Below are positions 38,859 through 49,028 of a DNA stretch of 64,000 bases, piece by piece. The stretch is from Clostridiales bacterium CHKCI001 (GTDB lineage: Bacteria > Bacillota > Clostridia > Lachnospirales > Lachnospiraceae). The number at the start of each line of letters is the position of its first letter. The first letter of the stretch is position 1. The position numbers were made by a program, and so were the translations under genes. The DNA is taken from positions 186,001 to 250,000 of the forward strand of contig FCNS01000036.1 in NCBI GenBank assembly GCA_900045905.1. Reading direction: 5' to 3'. The notes under the pieces were generated by a model. The model worked only from the letters and a program-made list of their open reading frames with translations. It was not told the DNA's origin and made no database searches.

Positions 38859-41318
38859 TTATAATTCTACAGAAACTTTATTCAGATGCCAAATATCATC
38901 TACATATTGCTGAATGGTTCGGTCAGATGTGAACTTACCAGCATTACATGTATTTAACATTGCCATACGAGCCCAATTCTTTTCATCTTTATATGCCTCA
39001 TTGACTCTCATATGAGCTTCATGGTAAGAACGGAAATCTTTCAAAATAAAATACGTATCTGCACGATCGCTGCTATAAGTATTAAGCAGAGAATTATAGA
39101 TTTCACGGAACAATTCTGGATCTTCTGGTGAATAGAAACCATTGATCAGCTGCATCAGCACACGACGAATTCCCTGATCTTCATTGAAAATATCCATTGG
39201 ATTATATCCGCCTTCATTTTCATACTTAATTACCTCATCGGAACTCATACCAAAAATGAATGCATTTTCTGCTCCAACTTCTTCTACGATTTCTACGTTT
39301 GCACCATCCATCGTACCAAGTGTTACTGCACCATTTAACATAAACTTCATATTACCTGTACCAGATGCCTCTTTACTTGCAGTAGAAATCTGCTCAGAAA
39401 CATCCGCTGCTGCAAAAATTAATTCTGCATTGGATACACGATAATTTTCAATAAATACAACTTTAATCTTTCCATTAATGCTCTTATCGTTATTAATGAC
39501 ATCTGCTACAGAGTTAATCAATTTAATTGTCAACTTCGCACGACGATAACCTGCTGCTGCTTTTGCTCCAAAAATAAATGTTCTTGGATAAAAGTCCATA
39601 TCTGGATGATCTTTTAATTCATTGTAAAGATACATTACATGTAAGATATTCAGCAACTGTCTCTTATACTCATGCAGTCTCTTAACCTGTACGTCAAAAA
39701 TGGAACGAGGATCGATATCAATGCCATTATGCTCTTTGATATATTTTGTCAGACGAATTTTATTCTGATACTTAATATTCATAAATTCCTGCTGAGCTTT
39801 CGGATCATCTACAAATACTTCTAATTTCTTTAAATGAGGAAGATTTGTAATCCATTCATTGCCAATCTTATCTGTAATCCAATCTGCTAATAATGGATTT
39901 GCATGAAGCAAGAAACGTCTCTGTGTAATACCATTTGTTTTATTATTAAACTTTTCTGGATACATTTCATAGAAATCTCTAAGTTCTTGTTTCTTTAAAA
40001 TTTCAGTATGAAGCTGTGCTACACCATTTACAGAGAAGGAACCTGCAATTGCCAGATGAGCCATCTTAACTTGGCCATCATAAATAATTGCCATTTTACG
40101 AATCTTTTCATGATTATTTGGATATTTTTGCGAAATTTCTTCTACAAATCTGCGATTAATTTCTTCTACAATCTGGTAAATTCTAGGAAGCAGACGAGAG
40201 AACAGCTCAATTGGCCATTTTTCCAATGCTTCTGCCATGATTGTATGATTTGTATAAGCACAAGTCTTTGTTGTAACATCCCATGCTTCTTCCCATGTCA
40301 GTTTCTCTTCGTCCAACAAGATACGCATTAATTCTGCTACTGCTACAGTTGGATGTGTATCATTTAATTGGAATACAACTTTTTCATATAACTTTCTTAC
40401 ATCACCATGTTTTTCTTTATATTTTGCTACGGCTCTTTGCACACTTGCTGAAATAAAGAAATACTGCTGTTTCAGACGAAGTTCTTTTCCTGCATAGTGA
40501 TTATCATTTGGATATAATACTTCAACAATATTTTTAGCTAAGTTTTCCTGTTCAACTGCCTTTTGGTACTCTCCACGGTCAAAGCAATCTAAATTGAATG
40601 TCTGAATTGGCTCTGCATCCCAGATACGAAGAGTATTTACTACATTATTTTCATATCCAATTACAGGTAAATCATATGGAACTGCATGCACAGACTGATA
40701 ACCCTGCTGCACAAAATGTTCTCTTCCTGTCTCATCCTTCTGTATCGTTACATAACCGCCAAATTTTACTTCTGTAGTATATTCTGCACGCCGGATCTCA
40801 AATGGATTTCCATTCTTTAACCAATTATCTGGTACTTCTACTTGGAAACCATCGCGAATCTCTTGTGCAAACATACCATATTTGTAACGAATACCACAGC
40901 CATATGCTGCATAACCAAGTGTCGCCAAAGAATCCAAAAAGCAGGCAGCCAAACGTCCTAATCCTCCATTACCAAGAGCTGCATCTGGTTCCTGATCTTC
41001 AATCACATTTAAATCAAATCCTAATTCTTCTAATGCTTCACGAATTTCTTTTTGCGCACCAATATTAATGATATTATTTCCTAATGCACGTCCCATTAAA
41101 AATTCCATAGAAAGATAATAAACTGTCTTTACATCTTGCTTCTCATATTCCTTCTGAGTTGCAATCCATTCGTCAATGATAACATCCTTCACCGCATAGC
41201 TTACTGCTTGGAATACCTGCTCTTTTGTTGCCTCATCAATGGTCTTGCGGTATAAGTTTCTTACATTATCCACAACGCTCTTTTTAAAAACAGCTTTGTC
41301 AAATCCTGTCTTATTCAT
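38859..41318 (-). CDS. glgP: Glycogen/maltodextrin phosphorylase
   Basis: Releases glucose-1-phosphate from alpha-1,4-glucans. 819 residues of the GT35 family: YYLSMEFLMGRALGNN (near 65), GNGGLGRLAACFLDS, and the pyridoxal-phosphate site EASGTGNMKFMLNG with the Lys Schiff base near 660. A full-length enzyme. AGGAGG before the start. No other glycogen genes nearby, so it is a single-gene unit. Confidence 0.97.
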   Translation of the reverse strand: MNKTGFDKAVFKKSVVDNVRNLYRKTIDEATKEQVFQAVSYAVKDVIIDEWIATQKEYEKQDVKTVYYLSMEFLMGRALGNNIINIGAQKEIREALEELGFDLNVIEDQEPDAALGNGGLGRLAACFLDSLATLGYAAYGCGIRYKYGMFAQEIRDGFQVEVPDNWLKNGNPFEIRRAEYTTEVKFGGYVTIQKDETGREHFVQQGYQSVHAVPYDLPVIGYENNVVNTLRIWDAEPIQTFNLDCFDRGEYQKAVEQENLAKNIVEVLYPNDNHYAGKELRLKQQYFFISASVQRAVAKYKEKHGDVRKLYEKVVFQLNDTHPTVAVAELMRILLDEEKLTWEEAWDVTTKTCAYTNHTIMAEALEKWPIELFSRLLPRIYQIVEEINRRFVEEISQKYPNNHEKIRKMAIIYDGQVKMAHLAIAGSFSVNGVAQLHTEILKKQELRDFYEMYPEKFNNKTNGITQRRFLLHANPLLADWITDKIGNEWITNLPHLKKLEVFVDDPKAQQEFMNIKYQNKIRLTKYIKEHNGIDIDPRSIFDVQVKRLHEYKRQLLNILHVMYLYNELKDHPDMDFYPRTFIFGAKAAAGYRRAKLTIKLINSVADVINNDKSINGKIKVVFIENYRVSNAELIFAAADVSEQISTASKEASGTGNMKFMLNGAVTLGTMDGANVEIVEEVGAENAFIFGMSSDEVIKYENEGGYNPMDIFNEDQGIRRVLMQLINGFYSPEDPELFREIYNSLLNTYSSDRADTYFILKDFRSYHEAHMRVNEAYKDEKNWARMAMLNTCNAGKFTSDRTIQQYVDDIWHLNKVSVEL

Positions 41319-41405
41319 CTTTACCTCCTAACGCCGCAGTCGTCGCGACATAAATCTAGGGATGGGTGAAAGTCTCTTTCAACCGTTTCCTCTTTTGCTC
41401 TAGAA

Positions 41406-41441
41406 TACTGGCTAACTGCTGCTAATGTATTCGTTAGCCAG
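41406..41441 (-). terminator. ileS terminator hairpin
   Basis: ACTGGCTAAC (41406-41415) pairs perfectly with GTTAGCCAGT (41432-41441) just past the ileS stop, flanked by a further TAGAAT/ATTCTA pairing. The exit is only weakly T-rich. The rest of the spacer up to glgP shows a smaller GTTGAAAG/CTTTCA hairpin. Confidence 0.6.
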
Positions 41442-41448
41442 TTCTATT

Positions 41449-44400
41449 CTAGCAAACCTTTTCTACGCCTAATGCTACGGTTTCTCCGTTAATATTCCAT
41501 TCTTTTGTATATCCGCTACACTCTCCGCTAACAATTTTATCTGCCATAACATCGGAGCAAATACTTGCCTTATATTTTTCAATAACTTCAGCAATTTTTT
41601 GATTATCCTTATGGTATACAATAATATGGTCCATTACTTCAAAGCCAGCTTCTTTTCTCATTGTCTGAATTTTACTGATTACTTCTCTTACAAATCCCTC
41701 TTCAATCAATTCTGGAGTCAGATTACTATCCAGTACCACTGTAACTTCTCCGTTATTTTCTGAAACAAAGCCTTCCTTCTGTGTCATCTCAATTAACAAA
41801 TCCTCTTTCTGAAGAACGACTTCTTCTCCTCCCAGATCCAATTTCAACTGTCCAGAAGTATTCAATTCATCCATTGCAGCATTGCCATCCAAAGAAGTTA
41901 ACGCTGGACGAATCTTACCTAACAACTTACCATATTTTGGACCTACTGTTTTTAACTGAGGCTTAAACGTATAAGTTGTAAAACTGCGTACATCATCTGT
42001 AAATGTTACTTTTTTAACATTTAACTCATCTTTAATAATTTGATCAAAGTACTCACTCAGACAAAACGGTGCTTTAACAAACATATTCGCCAGAGGCTGA
42101 CGATTTTTCAAGTTAGCAGAATTTCTACATGCACGTCCCATAACAACTACTTTGAGAACTGCTTCCATATTTTCTTCCAGTTCTTTGTCAATCCATGCTT
42201 CATTTACTGTTGGATAATCACATAAATGAACACTTTCTGGAGCAGTCTTATCAATGGTACAAACCAAGTTGCGGTAGATATCTTCTGTCATAAATGGAAT
42301 CATTGGAGCTGCTAACTTAGATAATGTAACAAGACATGTATATAATGTCATATAGGCATTAATTTTATCCTGTTCCATTCCCTTTGCCCAGAAACGTTCT
42401 CTGCTTCTTCTAACATACCAATTACTCAGATCATCTACAAAATCTTGAAGAATACGTGTTGTCTCATTGATCTTATAATGTTCCAAAAAATCATCACAAT
42501 TCTTTGTCAATGTGTTTAATTTTGAAAGAATCCAGCGATCCATTATAGACAGTTTCTCATACTCTAATTGATACTTGGTTGCATCAAATTCATCAATATT
42601 CGCATAAAGCACAAAAAACGCATACGTATTCCAAAGAGTACCCATGAACTTTCTTTGACCTTCTACCACAGCTTTTCCATGGAAACGATTTGGAAGCCAT
42701 GGTGCTGAATTGGAATAGAAGTACCAACGAATTGCATCCGCACCATATTGCTCCAGAGCCTGGAATGGATCGATGGCATTTCCTTTGGATTTACTCATCT
42801 TCTGGCCATTTTCATCTTGAACATGTCCAAGCACAATGACATTTTTATATGGAGCTTTATTGAAAATCAACGTAGAAATTGCCAGAAGAGAATAAAACCA
42901 TCCTCTTGTCTGATCGACTGCTTCACTAATAAAGTCCGCTGGGAAGTTCTTTTCAAACAACTCCTGATTTTCAAATGGATAATGATACTGTGCAAATGGC
43001 ATTGCCCCTGAGTCAAACCAACAGTCAATTACTTCTGGCACACGTGTCATTTTTTTACCACATTTCGGACATTTTACGTGTACATTATCAATAAATGGAC
43101 GATGTAATTCAATATCATCTGGACAATCTTCAGACATCGATTTTAATTCCTCAATACTTCCAATCGAATGCATATGTCCACATTCACACTGCCAGATATT
43201 TAATGGAGTTCCCCAATAGCGATTACGGCTGATTCCCCAATCCTGTACATTTTGCAACCAGTCTCCAAAACGTCCTTTTCCGATACTTTCTGGTATCCAA
43301 TTAATTGTATTATTATTACGGATCAAGTCCTCCCTTACAGCAGTCATCTTAATAAACCAGGACTCTCTTGCATAGTAAATCAGAGGTGTATCACATCTCC
43401 AACAATGTGGATAGCTGTGTTCAAATTTAGGTGCATCAAATAACAATCCTCTTTTATCCAGGTCTTCTAAGATAATTGGATCCGCTTTCTTACAAAACGT
43501 TCCTGCCCAAGGAGTTCTTTCATCCATTTCGCCTTTTGGATTTACCAACTGCAAAAATGGAAGATCATATTTCCTTCCTACATTGGCATCATCTTCACCA
43601 AATGCTGGCGCAATATGAACCACTCCAGTACCATCTGTCAATGTAACATAATTGTCACAAGTAACATAGTATGCTTTCTTATCTAAATATTGACTAAAAT
43701 CAAATAATGGTTCATATTCTTTGTATTCTAGATCTTTTCCCTTATATGTCTCTAACACAGTAAATTCTTCACGGAGCACAGAAGTCAATGCTTCTGCCAA
43801 GTAATAAGTTTCCCCGTTTTCTGACTTTACTTTTACATAAGTTTCTTCTGGATTCATACAAAGTGCAACATTAGATGGTAATGTCCATGGGGTTGTCGTC
43901 CATGCCAGAATAAATGTGTTTTCCTCCCCCTTTACTGGGAACTTGGCAATTGCAGAACGCTCCTTTACGTCCTTATATCCCTGCGCTACCTCATGGCTGG
44001 AAAGAGGTGTTCCACATCTTGGACAATATGGTACAATCTTAAATCCTTTGTACAAAAGACCTTTCTCCCAGATCTTCTTTAATGCCCACCACTCAGATTC
44101 AATGAAGCTGTTGTGATATGTTACGTATGGATTATCCATATCAGCCCAGAAACCTACTGTATTGGAAAAATCTTCCCACATACCTTTATATTTCCAGACA
44201 CTTTCTTTACATTTTTCAATAAATGGTTCTAAACCATACTGCTCAATCTGTTCTTTTCCATCCAGTCCTAAAAGTTTTTCCACTTCCAGTTCAACTGGTA
44301 ATCCATGAGTATCCCAACCAGCTTTACGTGGTACCTGATATCCTTTCATGGTACGGTATCTTGGGATCATATCTTTAATCGTTCTAGTCAGCACATGACC

Positions 44401-44568
44401 AATATGAGGCTTTCCATTCGCAGTTGGAGGTCCATCATAAAACATATAATTTGGACCATCTTTACGACTATCAATACTTTTCTCAAAAATATGGTTCTCT
44501 TTCCAGAACTTTTCTGTTTCCTTTTCCCTCTCAACAAAGTTAAGATTTGTAGGAACTTTATTGTACAT
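41449..44568 (-). CDS. ileS: Isoleucyl-tRNA synthetase, type 2 (eukaryote-like)
   Basis: Charges tRNA-Ile. 1039 residues: HIGH motif at 55-58 (NGKPHIGHVL), Rossmann fold with CP1 editing domain (TWTTTPWTLPSNVALCMNPE near 230), KMSKSKGN near 590, anticodon-binding domain, and a long C-terminal part. The start (YDGPPTANGKPHIGHVL, RRKAGWD-like GYQVPRKAGWDTHGLPVE) and length are those of the type-2 IleRS group, many of which resist mupirocin; resistance is not shown here. Controlled by a T-box and a second promoter. Confidence 0.95.
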   Translation of the reverse strand: MYNKVPTNLNFVEREKETEKFWKENHIFEKSIDSRKDGPNYMFYDGPPTANGKPHIGHVLTRTIKDMIPRYRTMKGYQVPRKAGWDTHGLPVELEVEKLLGLDGKEQIEQYGLEPFIEKCKESVWKYKGMWEDFSNTVGFWADMDNPYVTYHNSFIESEWWALKKIWEKGLLYKGFKIVPYCPRCGTPLSSHEVAQGYKDVKERSAIAKFPVKGEENTFILAWTTTPWTLPSNVALCMNPEETYVKVKSENGETYYLAEALTSVLREEFTVLETYKGKDLEYKEYEPLFDFSQYLDKKAYYVTCDNYVTLTDGTGVVHIAPAFGEDDANVGRKYDLPFLQLVNPKGEMDERTPWAGTFCKKADPIILEDLDKRGLLFDAPKFEHSYPHCWRCDTPLIYYARESWFIKMTAVREDLIRNNNTINWIPESIGKGRFGDWLQNVQDWGISRNRYWGTPLNIWQCECGHMHSIGSIEELKSMSEDCPDDIELHRPFIDNVHVKCPKCGKKMTRVPEVIDCWFDSGAMPFAQYHYPFENQELFEKNFPADFISEAVDQTRGWFYSLLAISTLIFNKAPYKNVIVLGHVQDENGQKMSKSKGNAIDPFQALEQYGADAIRWYFYSNSAPWLPNRFHGKAVVEGQRKFMGTLWNTYAFFVLYANIDEFDATKYQLEYEKLSIMDRWILSKLNTLTKNCDDFLEHYKINETTRILQDFVDDLSNWYVRRSRERFWAKGMEQDKINAYMTLYTCLVTLSKLAAPMIPFMTEDIYRNLVCTIDKTAPESVHLCDYPTVNEAWIDKELEENMEAVLKVVVMGRACRNSANLKNRQPLANMFVKAPFCLSEYFDQIIKDELNVKKVTFTDDVRSFTTYTFKPQLKTVGPKYGKLLGKIRPALTSLDGNAAMDELNTSGQLKLDLGGEEVVLQKEDLLIEMTQKEGFVSENNGEVTVVLDSNLTPELIEEGFVREVISKIQTMRKEAGFEVMDHIIVYHKDNQKIAEVIEKYKASICSDVMADKIVSGECSGYTKEWNINGETVALGVEKVC

Positions 44569-44681
44569 GATTTACTCCTTTCCTGCCTGGCAGCCAGGCA
44601 ATTTGCGATACATTATACGATCCCGATTCCTACAGGCAATCTGTATTTCTGCTAAGCAAATCTATAACGTATCTAATTTTC

Positions 44682-44709
44682 ATTGTATTATTTTTCAGGT
44701 GTTTGTCAA
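44682..44709 (-). promoter_or_regulatory. ileS proximal promoter downstream of the T-box
   Basis: TTGACA (44704-44709), 16 bp, TACAAT (44682-44687) on the minus strand. The -35 box starts two bases after the T-run of the T-box terminator, so transcripts from here skip T-box control. A small hairpin GCCTGG/CCAGGC lies just before the AAAGGAG of ileS (about 44583-44598). Confidence 0.6.
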
Positions 44710-44711
44710 GC

Positions 44712-44975
44712 AAAAAAACTCTCCACCCTGCAATCAACAGGATGAAGAGTCAACTTCACAAAAACCACCCATTACTGCATACTAACATATGAGTTCTGAA
44801 TAACGACAGAAAACCGGCTTAACCTACAGATTTTATCTTTCAGTCAGCTGCTCCAGAGTGATTTTCACTCATCCATTGCTGAGATCTTCTCAGTGTCAAG
44901 CTCGCACTATCCTTAACTCGCTGTAATTTTCCCTGAATGAACTACTGTCTCTATCAAAGCATTTTTCTTTTTTTC
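44712..44975 (-). promoter_or_regulatory. T-box leader of ileS
   Basis: tRNA-sensing riboswitch. Seen on the minus strand: Stem I parts (AGCGAGTTAAGGATAGTG then CGAGCTTG), a candidate Ile specifier AUC (44860-44862, in GAAAATCACTC) before GGAGCAGC and CTGAAAG, and a degenerate T-box GGGTGG (44765-44770) with UGGU able to pair with ACCA of tRNA-Ile. Then an intrinsic terminator (44712-44750): ACTCTTCATCCTG / CAGGGTGGAGAGT plus seven T. Uncharged tRNA-Ile should favour the antiterminator and ileS expression. Confidence 0.85.
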
Positions 44976-45081
44976 AATTATAACTAAAAATCAACTTTTT
45001 TATAAACAAATTCAAAACACCAATCAAGACGATTGTATACCATATAAATTATAAAAGGCATTCTACTATTTGTCAAGCCAT

Positions 45082-45996
45082 TTAATCCTTTTCCAGCAAA
45101 GACAATGTATGTTCAAAGTCTCGTTTTTTTTGCCTGTTGAATATGGATAATATAATGCCCGTCAAAAAACTTACAATTCCAGCAAACATACAGCCTACCG
45201 CAATTACTGTTCTTACTAAATGCTTCTGTAAATTTAACTCCTGATCACTTTTTAAAGATGTAATAATTCCTGCACATGCTGTAAATGCAATCGCTGAAAT
45301 TGCAGAAAAACAAATGCCCGGTTTTGCTTCACTAAAAAGTTTTCCAATCGTACAAAGAATCTTAATTCCGTCAGAAATAGTATTTAGCTTAGATACGCTT
45401 CCGCTTGGACGATCTTGATAGGCAATCGGTCTCTCCACAATATGAAAATTATGTTCTAATGCAAAGATTGTCATTTCTGTTTCAATTTCAAATCCTTTAC
45501 AAGTGACAGGATATGATTTTACAAACTTTCTATTAAATGCCCTTGCTCCAGTCATAATGTCTTTTAAATTAGAATGGAATAAAAAGTTAATCATATCTCT
45601 GACAAGACAGTTTCCACTATTATGAAACATTCGTTTATTCTCTTCAAAATAACTGGAAGAAAGCCGGTCTCCAGCTACCATGTCCGCTTTTCCTTCCAAT
45701 ATTAAATGCTCAAATTCTGGAGCAAACGAAGCAGGATACGTATTATCTCCATCCACCATAATATAACAATCTGCATCAATATCTCGAAACATAGAGCGTA
45801 CTACATTTCCCTTTCCTTGCTTATACTCATGTCTCACAATTGCTCCAGCTTCTTTGGCTATTTGGGCAGTTTTATCAGTAGAATTATTGTCGTAAACATA
45901 AATTTGTGCATGAGGAAGTATCTGTTGAAAGTCTCGTATTACCTGTCCAATGGTCAATTCCTCATTATAACATGGAACCAAAACAGCTGTTTTCAC
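45082..45996 (-). CDS. Family 2 glycosyltransferase (DPM1/DesVII-like) with C-terminal membrane helices
   Basis: A 304-residue protein whose GT-A domain (1-230) has VPCYNEE at the N-terminus, DNNSTD and the DGDNTYP metal/nucleotide site, and MTGARAFNRKF, as in polyprenyl-phosphate sugar synthases. Two C-terminal membrane helices follow (about 235-290). It probably moves a sugar onto a lipid carrier for a surface glycan. 12 bp downstream of a large membrane protein gene, the likely partner that uses the lipid-linked sugar. Confidence 0.88.
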   Translation of the reverse strand: MKTAVLVPCYNEELTIGQVIRDFQQILPHAQIYVYDNNSTDKTAQIAKEAGAIVRHEYKQGKGNVVRSMFRDIDADCYIMVDGDNTYPASFAPEFEHLILEGKADMVAGDRLSSSYFEENKRMFHNSGNCLVRDMINFLFHSNLKDIMTGARAFNRKFVKSYPVTCKGFEIETEMTIFALEHNFHIVERPIAYQDRPSGSVSKLNTISDGIKILCTIGKLFSEAKPGICFSAISAIAFTACAGIITSLKSDQELNLQKHLVRTVIAVGCMFAGIVSFLTGIILSIFNRQKKRDFEHTLSLLEKD

Positions 45997-46008
45997 CTTA
46001 TATTCCTC

Positions 46009-47973
46009 CTAATTTATAATAATTTTATATATTCTATAATCTTCTACTTGGTCAACCAATACAAATTGACAATTATCTCGATTAAACTGTGTTAATTCTC
46101 TGCGCGACAGCAAATATTTCACTCTCAGTTTACTTAAATCATCTGGATTTAGCTTAATAACAAATTCATCCGTTTTTGCTAATAAAAAGGAAGTTGGTTC
46201 ATTTGTTAGTACCACTTGAATATGCGCATAACGATTATAAATCTCCCTTTGTGTTCCCTGAGGATCTAATATAGCCCACTGATTTATATTTGGATAGACA
46301 TTTGTGGCATTTAACGATGGAACTCCTGCTAACAACGGGATATTTCCATATGGAAATTCCATTCCCTCCGTTACCCATATACCTGAATCGGTTCGATCAA
46401 TTTGCTTCATCTGTACTAATAATGGATTACTTTGTACCTGATCTAGTCCCTTTTGAATTGGATTTACATATGCCCCTATTACCAAACTGATTCCAATACA
46501 AAAGCAACAAAATAATCCTGCTACATACATTCGATTGATATTCCATACAAGCCATCCTATTACGAAAAACATTACGATTATGATAAATACATCTTTCTTC
46601 CATAGATAGTCCGGCAATATTGTATGATTCACAATTCCCATCACGCCTGCAATAAATCCTACTAATACAATTACCCCAATATAATCTCGTGCTCTCTTCT
46701 TTCTATTTAATGGTCTATACTGCCTATAAAGTCCAATTGCACAGAACAATTCCAATAATCGTATAAGAGTCAGCGTTTCCGCTACTCGGTTTGAACTGCT
46801 GAAACTTAATAAAGTTAGTTTGGCCAACCATTCTGGAAATCCCCATAGAGTATAAGAAGTAAACAGTAGATCAATGATAAATAGTCCAATTAAACACGAA
46901 TCTATCTTTCTCCTTTTTATCATGGCATAAATAGCAAATAATGTTCCAATTGGAAAGAAATCCATAAATAAAGCTAATTCGCAAACAGGAATTTCAGCTC
47001 TTCTCAAAAATGGAATCATTTCTGTACGATATGGAAAAAATAGATTCGAACCAGAAAGCAAGGATGTCCAAGCTACTTGTCCCCCTACCGAGACTCGCTT
47101 ACCAGGATAGGAAGAATTTAATACCGCCTGTATACAATCCCAAGATTTATGAAATGTATAAAACATACATCCCCCTAGCAGTGCTAGAAATAAGATTATA
47201 AGCAAACCATCATATTTCCAAATCCATTGAAACGTATTTTTATTTTTTAAAATTACAGAAATTAGTAGCACTAACCATATATATGCAAATGGTACCATCC
47301 ATGCAGGATAAAAGGTAAGAATATATGTCCCTCCACACCATACAAGAGCTAGAGTTAAAATAAACCTTACAGAATATCGAGTTGTCTTCATATAGTTATC
47401 TACAACTAAAACAGCTAATTGACCTGTAATTAACATCTCTACCAGCCCATTAATTGCATACCACCACTGTACCATTGGAGCAAATAACATCATTGCTGCA
47501 AACGCAACCGACAGGCATTTATTCCCATTTGTTAAAAGTATTCCCATTTCTATTGAAACTAAAAACAAAGCAATTCCACGCCCAACCCAGAAAAATGCCA
47601 TGCCCTGTCCCGCTGTTAAAAATAGGAATCCAACCTGAAATAATCGAAAAATTATCATTGGATTCCATACAGGCTGTCCATAAACAATAAAGCAATCTGT
47701 AATTCCACCTCTTACAAGGGTGGAAAAATAGGAATATGCCCCCAATGGATTATATCGTTGAGCTAAGGTCAAGGGGGTAAAAACAGCCCATTCATCAGAA
47801 CGAATTGCTCTCAGTTTTCCAAAAATCAGCTCTTCATTCTGCTGTGCCTCAGGAAGCCTTTGCAGCCACATATTAAAAGAAGAGCCATGCAGTTCTAACA
47901 CCACACAAATAATAAATATGAAAATTCCAATGACATATCGGCAATGAAATAATTGTTTTCCTATTTTTTGCAT
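46009..47973 (-). CDS. Large multi-spanning membrane protein, GT-C-like (DUF7657-type)
   Basis: A 654-residue protein with about 12-13 membrane helices and an extracellular C-terminal part (about 500-650). The loop after the first helix holds KLRAIRSDEWAVFTPLTLAQ, the feature of a family of GT-C-like membrane proteins (I recall it as DUF7657). Together with the GT2 gene it may glycosylate surface polymers with a lipid-linked sugar. Single operon of two genes. Not a proven enzyme. Confidence 0.7.
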   Translation of the reverse strand: MQKIGKQLFHCRYVIGIFIFIICVVLELHGSSFNMWLQRLPEAQQNEELIFGKLRAIRSDEWAVFTPLTLAQRYNPLGAYSYFSTLVRGGITDCFIVYGQPVWNPMIIFRLFQVGFLFLTAGQGMAFFWVGRGIALFLVSIEMGILLTNGNKCLSVAFAAMMLFAPMVQWWYAINGLVEMLITGQLAVLVVDNYMKTTRYSVRFILTLALVWCGGTYILTFYPAWMVPFAYIWLVLLISVILKNKNTFQWIWKYDGLLIILFLALLGGCMFYTFHKSWDCIQAVLNSSYPGKRVSVGGQVAWTSLLSGSNLFFPYRTEMIPFLRRAEIPVCELALFMDFFPIGTLFAIYAMIKRRKIDSCLIGLFIIDLLFTSYTLWGFPEWLAKLTLLSFSSSNRVAETLTLIRLLELFCAIGLYRQYRPLNRKKRARDYIGVIVLVGFIAGVMGIVNHTILPDYLWKKDVFIIIVMFFVIGWLVWNINRMYVAGLFCCFCIGISLVIGAYVNPIQKGLDQVQSNPLLVQMKQIDRTDSGIWVTEGMEFPYGNIPLLAGVPSLNATNVYPNINQWAILDPQGTQREIYNRYAHIQVVLTNEPTSFLLAKTDEFVIKLNPDDLSKLRVKYLLSRRELTQFNRDNCQFVLVDQVEDYRIYKIIIN

Positions 47974-48193
47974 TTCCTTTCCTCGCCTTTGATGTAACTT
48001 TTTTCTAATTATATCAAAATTTTCTAATTTTTACATCTATTATATTCTTACAATTTTCTTACGATACATATAATAATAATAATATTTAAAACAATAATAT
48101 GAATTTTCAGTATGCCAAAAAACCCATAGATAGCATTTCTTTATATAACACCAATTTCAGCGGTATGGATGCAGTTTTAAAAAATCTTTATAA

Positions 48194-48279
48194 CAAAAAA
48201 AGCTTCACTGGAGCTTTTTTTGCATAGCACGCTAAACAAAAGAAACTTCCACTCGAGCTTTTTTGCATAGTACGCTAAA
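48194..48279 (-). repeat. Extragenic repeat, tandem copies 3 and 4
   Basis: Two head-to-tail units of exactly 43 bp (48194-48236 and 48237-48279). Each has AGCTTCACTGGAGC or AAACTTCCACTCGAGC, then TTTTTTGCATAG, then YACGCTAAA. The first unit forms an AAAAAAGCT/AGCTTTTTT hairpin. They lie between the convergent-side end of the rubrerythrin gene and the upstream region of the membrane protein gene. The rest of the 48.0-48.35 kb gap is AT-rich without clear features. Confidence 0.75.
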
Positions 48280-48348
48280 TAAAATAGACACTCCCCAAAT
48301 TAAATGGGAAGTGCCTGTTTGGTATTTATAATATTAAATTAATTATTA

Positions 48349-48888
48349 TTAATAATTTTCAGCTTTTACTTGGAAGTATGCTTGTGGATGAGCGCAAACT
48401 GGACATACTTGTGGAGCTTCTTTTCCAACTACGATATGTCCGCAATTTGCACATTGCCAAATTACATCACCATCTTTAGAGAAGACTGCTTTCTTCGTTA
48501 CATTATCTAATAATTTTAAGTATCTTTCTTCATGTTCTTTTTCAATCGCTGCTACACCTTCAAATAATCTTGCAATCTCATCAAATCCTTCTTCTCTAGC
48601 TTCCTTTGCAAACGTAGCATACATATCCGTCCATTCGTAGTTTTCTCCTTCTGCTGCGTCCTTTAAATTTTCTTCTGTAGTACCAATTCCATTATGCAGC
48701 AATTTGAACCACATTTTTGCATGTTCCTTCTCATTATTTGCAGTTTCTTCAAATAAATTAGCGATCTGTACAAAACCATCCTTTCTAGCCTTAGAAGCAT
48801 AGTATGTATACTTATTTCTCGCCATAGATTCTCCTGCAAATGCAGTTTGTAAATTTTGTTCCGTCTTACTTCCTTTTAATTCTGCCAT
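48349..48888 (-). CDS. rbr: Rubrerythrin
   Basis: Peroxide-reducing diiron protein for oxidative stress defence in anaerobes. 179 residues: ferritin-like four-helix bundle with Glu ligands ([40 protein letters not shown]) and a C-terminal rubredoxin-like domain CANCG (near 143-147) / CPVC (near 160-163). Start at 48888 after AAAGGAG. A PerR/Fur-like box covers its promoter. Confidence 0.95.
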   Translation of the reverse strand: MAELKGSKTEQNLQTAFAGESMARNKYTYYASKARKDGFVQIANLFEETANNEKEHAKMWFKLLHNGIGTTEENLKDAAEGENYEWTDMYATFAKEAREEGFDEIARLFEGVAAIEKEHEERYLKLLDNVTKKAVFSKDGDVIWQCANCGHIVVGKEAPQVCPVCAHPQAYFQVKAENY

Positions 48889-48925
48889 AATAGTTACTCC
48901 TTTCAAATTTATATATTAGTAATTG

Positions 48926-48961
48926 TTATCATTATTATAACATATTTTTTACCAAAGTCAA
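48926..48961 (-). promoter_or_regulatory. Rubrerythrin promoter with PerR-like box
   Basis: On the minus strand TTGACT (48956-48961), 16 bp, TATAAT (48934-48939). Overlapping the -10 is TTATAATAATGATAA (48926-48940), which matches the PerR consensus TTATAATNATTATAA at all but one of the defined positions. This fits peroxide-induced derepression. Confidence 0.7.
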
Positions 48962-49028
48962 GGACTATTTATCAATAATTTTTAATAATTTTAGGATCTA
49001 TTCTATTTTTCGTTTATTCTTTTGCTTT

